Shown here: one piece after another, positions 1-5,432 of the stretch
Position numbering within the stretch: position 1 is the stretch's first letter
How the letters are laid out: each line of letters begins with the position of its first letter
From: Thiotrichaceae bacterium
Lineage (GTDB): Bacteria; Pseudomonadota; Gammaproteobacteria; Thiotrichales; Thiotrichaceae
Assembly (NCBI GenBank): GCA_027024625.1
Contig: JALVRY010000394.1
Coordinates: 1-10,142, forward strand
Reading direction: 5' to 3'
Length of the DNA: 10,142 nucleotides
Translations under genes and position numbers: made by a program
Notes under the pieces: model-generated
What the model was told of the DNA's origin: nothing
Seen by the model: the letters and a program-made list of their open reading frames with translations, nothing else
Databases searched by the model: none

Positions 1-1
1 T

Positions 2-733
2 ATTCTATTCCATCTTAAATTAATGGTTAGTGATAATAAAATAGATACTGTTTCGGTGTTGTCTGCCTATCGTCTTAAAGATAAAAGTGGAAAGAATCTA
101 GTTGGTGATAAAAGAGATTCAGAAGGGTTGGATTTACATTATGAAAATTCTAAGAGCATATTGAGTGTTTCATTTGAGCGTCAGCCTCGGATTATTCAAT
201 ACACACCGACTGGTAAATGGCTTAAGGAAGTGAAACTGCCCAAAAAACTTAAAACAGTAAAAATCTATCGGGATTCAAATAAAGCGCTAGAAAGTGTCAT
301 TAATCACCCTAGCTATGGCGTAATTGCTGCATCAGAATATCCACTGATCAATCATGGCATGAAACAGCAAAGTTTGTATTCAGCTTCAGGTGAGGAATGG
401 ATGTTTAAAGCGGCACCGGCAAAAAACAGTGCAGTTACCGCATTAGAAGTTTTGCCTAATAATAATATTTTGGTGCTAGAACGAGCATGGGCTGGATTTG
501 CTCATCCTTTGGTGATTAATCTAAGTGAAGTGATGATAAATAATTGTATAAAGGGGAAAATTTGTTCATCAAAAAATATAGCCAAGTTATCCACAGCTGA
601 TGGTTTAAGATTGGATAACTTTGAGGGCTTAACACAGTTCAAAAATAGACAGTATTTAATGATTTCAGATGATAATGCAAAGCCTATTCAGAATACAATT
701 TTGGTATTATTTGAGGTGAAAAATTACCCCTAA
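2..733 (+). CDS. Phytase-like esterase/beta-propeller protein, 3' part only
   Basis: This is the C-terminal part of a protein resembling the 'esterase-like activity of phytase' family (PF13449). The reading frame is open to the left edge, so the ATG at 23 is probably internal and the true start lies outside the window. Counting from that ATG (236 residues), the family-like signatures are DSEGLDL (32-38), SFERQPRI (50-57), a second LER strand (152-154), DNFEGLT (198-204) and ISDDN (214-218). Family members are usually 300-400 residues and exported, so about 100 residues with any signal peptide are probably missing. Substrate and exact reaction cannot be told; many members are annotated only by fold. 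It ends 348 bp before nrdA and is unlikely to be in its operon, since nrdA has its own promoter. The gene contains a perfect DnaA box at 587-595. Family assignment is fairly confident, function is not. Confidence 0.75.
   Translation: MLFHLKLMVSDNKIDTVSVLSAYRLKDKSGKNLVGDKRDSEGLDLHYENSKSILSVSFERQPRIIQYTPTGKWLKEVKLPKKLKTVKIYRDSNKALESVINHPSYGVIAASEYPLINHGMKQQSLYSASGEEWMFKAAPAKNSAVTALEVLPNNNILVLERAWAGFAHPLVINLSEVMINNCIKGKICSSKNIAKLSTADGLRLDNFEGLTQFKNRQYLMISDDNAKPIQNTILVLFEVKNYP
587..595 (+). promoter_or_regulatory. DnaA box (perfect consensus) inside the phytase-like gene
   Basis: TTATCCACA matches the DnaA consensus TTATNCACA exactly. It is coding (Lys-Leu-Ser-Thr) and lies about 240 bp upstream of the nrdA promoter. 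It shares the 12-mer AGTTATCCACAG with the box at 777-785, in the same orientation. It may add to DnaA control of nrdAB or titrate DnaA, or may be chance. Confidence 0.4.
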
Positions 734-776
734 GCTGTAACATTTCGTAATGTAATATTTTAAACTTTCCCCATAG

Positions 777-785
777 TTATCCACA
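777..785 (+). promoter_or_regulatory. DnaA box (perfect consensus) upstream of the nrdA promoter
   Basis: TTATCCACA equals the strongest DnaA-box form. It ends 44 bp before the -35 box. DnaA is known to bind upstream of E. coli nrdAB and couple its expression to replication, so the position makes sense. Confidence 0.65.
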
Positions 786-813
786 GGCTATGAACACCTT
801 CTCTTCAAGCAAA

Positions 814-829
814 ACACATCATGTTGTAC
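814..829 (+). promoter_or_regulatory. Putative NrdR box 1
   Basis: ACACATCATGTTGTAC resembles the NrdR palindrome (approximately ACACWATATATWGTGT) with about 10 of 16 positions, and is closer (about 12 of 16) to the first NrdR box of E. coli nrdA as I recall it. It abuts the -35 box. The second candidate site is 32 bp downstream, matching the usual tandem spacing of about three helical turns. Confidence 0.5.
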
Positions 830-859
830 TTGACAGAATATAAAACCACAACCTATAGT
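830..859 (+). promoter_or_regulatory. Sigma70-type promoter of nrdAB
   Basis: A perfect -35 hexamer TTGACA (830-835) is followed after 18 bp by TATAGT (854-859), one base from the -10 consensus. Transcription would begin near 866. No other promoter of this quality was seen between the upstream gene and nrdA. The overlap of both NrdR-like sites with its core elements fits repression. Confidence 0.7.
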
Positions 860-861
860 AT
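846..861 (+). promoter_or_regulatory. Putative NrdR box 2, overlapping the -10 box
   Basis: CCACAACCTATAGTAT matches the NrdR consensus at about 12 of 16 positions and covers the -10 hexamer. It starts 32 bp after the start of box 1 (16 bp between sites). NrdR binds paired boxes cooperatively, so the pairing supports the call more than either site alone. Confidence 0.5.
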
Positions 862-866
862 TCACA
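858..866 (+). promoter_or_regulatory. DnaA-box-like site at the predicted start point
   Basis: GTATTCACA differs from TTATNCACA only at its first base and is in the same orientation as the perfect boxes upstream. It lies between the -10 hexamer and the predicted start of transcription. A single 8/9 match is weak by itself. Confidence 0.3.
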
Positions 867-877
867 GTGTTTTTATG

Positions 878-935
878 GAACTAAAGGCTTGCGTGTAAAA
901 TATTCTTTCCACAATAAGAAATACGCTTTAGGTTT
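878..935 (+). other. Stem-loop in the predicted nrdA leader
   Basis: CTAAAG (881-886) pairs with CTTTAG (926-931). Inside it GCGT (891-894) pairs with ACGC (923-926, sharing one base) and TTCTT (903-907) with AAGAA (916-920); GGAA/TTTC extends the base. The result is an interrupted stem beginning about 12 nt after the predicted transcription start. I do not recognise a known riboswitch. It may affect message stability. Confidence 0.35.
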
Positions 936-1081
936 CAAGACTATAGAGGAGCTTTCTCAATAAGTTGCTGATGTAGTACTGCACATAAGAATATAAAAAT
1001 TTATGGGGAAGACAGTTAGCGCTGAGTTTATACCAGTAAGCTAAATGTCATCGACTTGCGACCACACCAAAGAGAACAACT

Positions 1082-3943
1082 ATGCAACAAAATACTGCAC
1101 AACAGGTAGCCGTTACTGAGACTGCTTCAAACGATTCACCTAATTCAATACAAGATCACAACGCCATGCATTTATCCCCTGGAGCATTTAAAGTTATTCG
1201 TCGAAATAACCAAGTTACCGACTTTGATGTAAAGAAAATTAATATTGCCATGACCAAGGCATTTCTTGATGTTGAAGGCGAAGGTGCAAGCAACTCTTCT
1301 CGTATTCATGAAACGGTGGAAAAACTTGCTGCTGAAATTGAGGCCAATTTATTTCGTCGTATGCCTGACGGCGGTATTGTGCATATTGAAGATATTCAAG
1401 ATCAGGTCGAATTGGCCTTAATGCGTAATGGTGAGCAAAAAGTCGCTCGTAGCTATGTAATCTATCGTGAAGATCGCGCTCGTGCCCGTAAAGAAGCCCA
1501 AACAGATGATGATTTACTAGAAACCAATATCCAAGTAACCACAAAATCAGGTGAAAAGAAGCCTCTTAATGAGGCTCGCTTAAAGACTATTGTCGCCGAA
1601 GCTGTTGAAGGATTAGATAGTGTTGATGGTAAACGAATATGCGAAGAAGCCATTAGAAACTTGTTTGATGGTGTACCAGAAAGCGATGTAAGTTCTGCCT
1701 TTATCATGACAGCTAGAGTGCTAATTGAAAAAGATCCAAACTACTCCTATGTCGCTGCTCGTCTATTGCAAGATAGCTTACGTCGTGAAGCATTGACCTT
1801 TATCGAAGGGGTAGAATCAGAAGCAACCTTGGCAGAAATGCAGGAGCTTTACCCAGAATATTTAGAAAAAACGATTCGTAAAGCCGTTGAATTAGAATTA
1901 TTAGACGACGAGCTTACTCGTTATGATCTCAAGCAATTAGGTGCAGCACTCAAGGCAGAACGAGATCAGCAATTTACGTATTTAGGTTTACAAACCTTAT
2001 ACGATCGCTATTTTATCCACTCAAATGAAGTCCGTTTTGAGTTGCCTCAAATCTTCTTTATGCGTGTTGCGATGGGCTTAGCGATTAATGAGGTGGATCG
2101 TGAAGAACGTGCTATAGAGTTTTACAACTTACTCTCATCTTTTGATTTTATGAGCAGTACGCCAACATTGTTTAATTCTGGCACATTGCGTCCACAGCTA
2201 TCATCTTGTTATCTCACCACAATTTCTGATGATCTGGATGGTATTTACAATGGCATAAAAGATAATGCTTTGCTTTCTAAATTTGCAGGTGGTTTAGGTA
2301 ACGATTGGACTTCAGTACGCGGCTTAGGTGCTCACATCAAAGGCACCAATGGACAATCACAAGGTGTTGTTCCTTTCTTAAAAGTCGCTAACGATACGGC
2401 TGTTGCGGTTAATCAAGGCGGTAAGCGTAAAGGTGCTGTTTGTGCTTATTTAGAAACATGGCATATCGATGTTGAAGAATTCTTAGAACTGCGCAAAAAC
2501 ACAGGTGATGAGCGTCGCCGTACCCATGATATGAACACTGCAAATTGGATTCCTGATTTGTTTATGAAGCGTGTTGCAGAAGAAAAAGAATGGACACTAT
2601 TTTCGCCTGATGAGGTACCAGAGTTACATGATCTATACGGCAAAGCCTTTGAAGAAAAATATCAATACTATGAAGAGAAAGCGGCTCGTGGTGAAATAAA
2701 ACTATTCAAAACCATTAAAGCCTTAGAACTTTGGCGAAAGATGCTAGGCATGTTATTTGAGACGGGGCATCCTTGGATTACCTTTAAAGACCCTTGTAAC
2801 ATTCGTTACAGTAATCAACACGTTGGCGTGGTGCATAGCTCAAATCTTTGTACTGAGATCATGTTACACACCAATGAAAATGAAATTGCAGTATGTAACC
2901 TAGGCTCTGTTAATATCGCAGCTCATACAACGGCTGATGGCATCGATATGGAGAAAATGGAACGTACCATTACTACTGCTATGCGTATGCTTGATAATGT
3001 TATTGATTATAATTACTACAGCGTGCCACAAGCTCGTCGTTCTAACATCCGTCATCGCCCTGTTGGAATCGGCATGATGGGTTTCCAAGATGCGCTATAC
3101 AAGCAGGATATTCCGTATGCTTCGGAAGCTGCTGTTGATTTTGCAGATCGTAGCATGGAGGCTTTATCTTACTTTGCGATTAAAGGATCAAATAACCTAG
3201 CAGCTGAGCGTGGCTCATATTCAACTTTCCAAGGTTCGCTTTGGTCAAAAGGTATTTTACCAATTGATTCACTCAATAACCTTATTGAAGAGCGTGGTAG
3301 CTACATCCAAGTTGATCAGTCTCAAACATTAGATTGGGATAGCCTGCGTGAGAAAATTAAATCTACCGGTATGCGTAACTCAAATGTCATGGCAATTGCG
3401 CCAACGGCAACGATTTCTAATATTTGTGGCGTAAGTCAATCGGTTGAGCCGACGTATCAAAATATGTTTGTTAAATCGAATCTCTCAGGTGAATTTATGG
3501 TTATTAATGCTTACATGGTTAATGATCTAAAAGAGCTTGGTGTCTGGGATGATGTAATGATTAATGATCTCAAATATTACGATGGTAGTTTGCAAGCCAT
3601 TGACCGTATTCCCGATAATTTGAAAGCCAAATATGCGACAGCATTTGAGATGGATTCACGCTGGTTAGTCGAAGCTGCAAGTCGCCGTCAAAAATGGATA
3701 GACCAAGGTCAATCATTGAATCTTTACATGTCAGAACCTTCTGGTTCAAAGCTGGATAACATCTACAAACTGGCATGGGTGCGTGGTCTAAAAACAACTT
3801 ACTATCTACGTTCAATGGGTGCAACGCATATGGAAAAAACCACAGAAAGAAGCACTGATGATCAAGCAATATCAGAATCAGTGGGATTAGAAGCCCCAAA
3901 AGCTTGCTCGATACTTGATCCTGACTGCGATGCTTGCCAATAA
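1082..3943 (+). CDS. nrdA: Ribonucleoside-diphosphate reductase class Ia, alpha (large) subunit
   Basis: The catalytic subunit reduces NDPs to dNDPs in the cytoplasm together with NrdB. At 953 residues it is close to the long Pseudomonas-type NrdA and longer than E. coli NrdA (761), because it carries two ATP-cones: about 36-135 (starting FKVIRRNNQ) and about 150-235. Such cones sense ATP/dATP and set overall activity; in Pseudomonas only the first is thought to be functional. Catalytic residues are visible by motif: redox pair Cys376 (SSCYLTT) and Cys605 (AVCNLGSVN), the N-x-C-x-E site Asn588, Cys590 (thiyl radical) and Glu592, and the radical-transfer tyrosines Tyr907-Tyr908 (TTYYLRSMGA). 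The C-terminal tail has Cys942, Cys949 and Cys952 (CDACQ end) for thioredoxin/glutaredoxin re-reduction. The start at 1082 has a weak SD; Met29 is a possible later start just before the first cone. nrdB follows 70 bp downstream. Confidence 0.97.
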   Translation: MQQNTAQQVAVTETASNDSPNSIQDHNAMHLSPGAFKVIRRNNQVTDFDVKKINIAMTKAFLDVEGEGASNSSRIHETVEKLAAEIEANLFRRMPDGGIVHIEDIQDQVELALMRNGEQKVARSYVIYREDRARARKEAQTDDDLLETNIQVTTKSGEKKPLNEARLKTIVAEAVEGLDSVDGKRICEEAIRNLFDGVPESDVSSAFIMTARVLIEKDPNYSYVAARLLQDSLRREALTFIEGVESEATLAEMQELYPEYLEKTIRKAVELELLDDELTRYDLKQLGAALKAERDQQFTYLGLQTLYDRYFIHSNEVRFELPQIFFMRVAMGLAINEVDREERAIEFYNLLSSFDFMSSTPTLFNSGTLRPQLSSCYLTTISDDLDGIYNGIKDNALLSKFAGGLGNDWTSVRGLGAHIKGTNGQSQGVVPFLKVANDTAVAVNQGGKRKGAVCAYLETWHIDVEEFLELRKNTGDERRRTHDMNTANWIPDLFMKRVAEEKEWTLFSPDEVPELHDLYGKAFEEKYQYYEEKAARGEIKLFKTIKALELWRKMLGMLFETGHPWITFKDPCNIRYSNQHVGVVHSSNLCTEIMLHTNENEIAVCNLGSVNIAAHTTADGIDMEKMERTITTAMRMLDNVIDYNYYSVPQARRSNIRHRPVGIGMMGFQDALYKQDIPYASEAAVDFADRSMEALSYFAIKGSNNLAAERGSYSTFQGSLWSKGILPIDSLNNLIEERGSYIQVDQSQTLDWDSLREKIKSTGMRNSNVMAIAPTATISNICGVSQSVEPTYQNMFVKSNLSGEFMVINAYMVNDLKELGVWDDVMINDLKYYDGSLQAIDRIPDNLKAKYATAFEMDSRWLVEAASRRQKWIDQGQSLNLYMSEPSGSKLDNIYKLAWVRGLKTTYYLRSMGATHMEKTTERSTDDQAISESVGLEAPKACSILDPDCDACQ

Positions 3944-3958
3944 GATAGAAAAACTATT

Positions 3959-3991
3959 TTCAGCATATAAGGATAAACCTTATATGCTGAA
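3959..3991. repeat. Perfect 14-bp hairpin between nrdA and nrdB
   Basis: The arms TTCAGCATATAAGG (3959-3972) and CCTTATATGCTGAA (3978-3991) are perfectly complementary around a 5-nt ATAAA loop. No T-run follows on the + strand, so it is not a standard terminator. It begins 15 bp after the nrdA stop and ends 11 nt before the nrdB SD, leaving that SD free. It may protect the nrdA 3' end, be an RNase III/processing site, or tune the NrdA:NrdB ratio; an operator for a dimeric protein is also possible. Confidence 0.7.
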
Positions 3992-4013
3992 GAGCCAGAT
4001 ATAGGAATATAAA

Positions 4014-5213
4014 ATGTTAAATTGGGATGATCCATTATCAGCACCAGCTGTACTTAAACCTGTACCAACACCTACCCCTACTTCAGATGATAAACAAGCA
4101 GATGTAGTAACAACAGAACAAGAAAAACCTCAGCTACACGCGGTTGAAACAGATGTAATTCCAGAGCAATTGGCTATGCCAGAAATTGAATTACCGCCAC
4201 TTAATGCTGAACCTGTAAGAGCTGAAGATAAGCGTGTGATCAATGGCATGACAGACGTGAATCAGCTTGCTCCGTTTAAGTATCCGTGGGCGTGGGAGTT
4301 TTTCCTTAATGCCAATAAAAATCATTGGACGCCATTAGATATCAATATGGCTCAGGATATTAAAGATTACAATCTGAATCTAACGCTAGAAGAAAAGCAC
4401 GTGTACGAGAATGTGCTTTCTTATCTCACCACGTCCGACATTATGGCAATGCGAAATATTGGTTTAGCCGTAATGGAGAAAATGACAGCACCAGAGCTAC
4501 AAATCTATCAAGCACGCCAAGTTTATGAAGAATCGTTACATACATGGACATATCAACATTGTATTGAAAGTATTGGTTTAGATCAGGGTGAAATCTATAA
4601 TCGTTACCGTACTGTGCCGGAAATCTACGGTAAAATTCATATGGCAAACCAGCGTTTAGATGCTGTGATGCAATCCGATATTGACCTTAAGGACAGAGAT
4701 AATTTAGAAACCTTTGTTATGTCCTATATGTTTTTTGCAGCCATATTTGAAGGCTGTTGGTTCTACAATGGTTTCAGCCCAATTTTTGCATTACAGCGTC
4801 GCGGTTTAATGAAAGGTACAGCGGAACAATTACAATACATTATGCGTGATGAAGTAATGCATGCCTCATTTGGTATCCGTGTCGTTAAACAAATTATTCG
4901 CGAAGAAAACCTCACCCTAGACCCAAAGAAAATCCGCAATATGTGGGATGAATCCGAAGCAGCAGAATCAACCTATGCTGGTTATATCTTAAAAGATCCA
5001 ATACTGGGCTATTCTTTTGAAGATCACACCGAGCAATTCCGCTTTACTGCAAATCGCAGAGCTAGACAACTTGGTTTAGATGAAGAACCCTTCCCCGGAG
5101 CAGAAAACCGTCTACCGTGGCTAGAAGAACAAGCCAATATGCGTAAAGAAAAGAACTTCTTCGAAACGCGGGTAACGGAGTATCAAACAGGTGGGGCTTT
5201 GAACTGGGAATAA
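4014..5213 (+). CDS. nrdB: Ribonucleoside-diphosphate reductase class Ia, beta (small) subunit
   Basis: NrdB houses the diferric-tyrosyl radical cofactor that starts catalysis in NrdA. The whole ligand set is present with E. coli spacing: Asp142, Glu173, His176, Glu246, Glu280 and His283, with the radical tyrosine Tyr180 in EESLHTWTY (E. coli Asp84, Glu115, His118, Glu204, Glu238, His241, Tyr122). It is therefore a standard iron-tyrosyl class Ia subunit, not a tyrosine-less type. At 399 residues it exceeds E. coli NrdB (376) because of an N-terminal Pro/Glu/Asp-rich, probably disordered stretch of about 75 residues before the ferritin-like fold. The C-terminus (VTEYQTGGALNWE) should be the flexible peptide that docks on NrdA. 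A good SD (AGGA, 4003-4006) sits 7 nt before the ATG. It is very likely cotranscribed with nrdA. No ferredoxin gene (yfaE) follows. Confidence 0.97.
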   Translation: MLNWDDPLSAPAVLKPVPTPTPTSDDKQADVVTTEQEKPQLHAVETDVIPEQLAMPEIELPPLNAEPVRAEDKRVINGMTDVNQLAPFKYPWAWEFFLNANKNHWTPLDINMAQDIKDYNLNLTLEEKHVYENVLSYLTTSDIMAMRNIGLAVMEKMTAPELQIYQARQVYEESLHTWTYQHCIESIGLDQGEIYNRYRTVPEIYGKIHMANQRLDAVMQSDIDLKDRDNLETFVMSYMFFAAIFEGCWFYNGFSPIFALQRRGLMKGTAEQLQYIMRDEVMHASFGIRVVKQIIREENLTLDPKKIRNMWDESEAAESTYAGYILKDPILGYSFEDHTEQFRFTANRRARQLGLDEEPFPGAENRLPWLEEQANMRKEKNFFETRVTEYQTGGALNWE

Positions 5214-5234
5214 GATAGAGCAATTAGTACATCA

Positions 5235-5275
5235 ACTTAGTGCTTTTGCAAACCTATATTGCATAAGCACTAAGT
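5235..5275. repeat. Hairpin downstream of nrdB
   Basis: ACTTAGTGCTT (5235-5245) pairs perfectly with AAGCACTAAGT (5265-5275); a mismatch and a further TGCA/TGCA pair extend the stem inward. No T-run follows on either strand. Its right arm overlaps the first 5 bp of the foldback element's left end, so the original hairpin may have guided or been altered by insertion. It may help end nrdAB transcription. Confidence 0.5.
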
Positions 5276-5432
5276 AGGAGTGCATAATTAATTTAACAAA
5301 ATTTGCGAAGGATATTTTTTGTTATTCAAGTCATTATCGAAGAAGCATAGCCGTGCTACGCGACTGAGATAATGGCTTGAATAGCGGAAAATAGACCAGT
5401 AAATTGTTAAATTTATTGTGCACTCCTACTTA
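5271..5432. mobile_element. 162-bp foldback MITE-like element between nrdB and relA
   Basis: The 29-bp termini (5271-5299 and 5404-5432) are inverted repeats with 27 of 29 positions matching; the outer 14 (TAAGTAGGAGTGCA) are identical. The inverted symmetry continues inward: a second block around 5312-5337 matches 5366-5394 in reverse complement, and the centre is GCATAGC/GCTACGC (5345-5351 and 5354-5360). So nearly the whole element can fold on itself. There is no coding capacity. Ends bounded by TA suggest a TA target duplication as made by IS630/Tc1-mariner transposases, but that is inference. Its right end is repeated at 9430-9464. The last three bases (5430-5432) are the relA stop codon. 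In RNA it would form a long hairpin that could end or insulate the two convergent transcripts. Confidence 0.75.

Larger units (their letters stand above)
734..1081 (+). promoter_or_regulatory. nrdAB upstream control region and leader
   Basis: This 348-bp stretch has no gene. It begins with a weak hairpin (ACATT/AATGT, 740-753) followed by an AT run that might end the upstream gene. A perfect DnaA box, an NrdR-like site, the -35 box, a second NrdR-like site overlapping the -10 box, and a further near-match to a DnaA box at the start point follow. From about 866 to 1081 is a predicted leader of about 216 nt. The shine-dalgarno of nrdA is weak (AAGAGA around 1070-1075, about 6 nt from the ATG). 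Arrangement of DnaA and NrdR sites around one promoter parallels what is known for E. coli nrdAB; here it is inferred from sequence matches only. Confidence 0.65.

Noticed and set aside
740..765. Rho-independent terminator after the phytase-like gene
   Set aside because: The stem is only 5 bp of AT-rich sequence and the following run is interrupted; mentioned only in the region description.
587..785. A replication origin suggested by two perfect DnaA boxes
   Set aside because: No dnaA/dnaN neighbours, no iteron set and no AT-rich unwinding block in a typical arrangement; DnaA control of nrdAB explains the boxes better.
875..898. Seven-codon frame (MELKACV) at the start of the predicted nrdA leader, and others starting at 1003 and 1045
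   Set aside because: No ribosome binding sites and no attenuator-like codon runs; likely chance. The 1045 frame overlaps the nrdA start out of frame but lacks other support.
1239..1707. Minus-strand open frames of 101 and 81 codons opposite nrdA
   Set aside because: They are antisense to a highly conserved protein, have no recognisable domains and no good ribosome binding sites.
3570..4044. Minus-strand open frames of 109 and 60 codons over the nrdA end and the nrdA-nrdB gap
   Set aside because: Composition looks like a reverse shadow of nrdA; one also runs across the hairpin. No independent support.
3938..5219. Identical 11-mer AATAAGATAGA at the stop codons of both nrdA and nrdB
   Set aside because: Short, AT-rich and including the stop codon; chance is a sufficient explanation.
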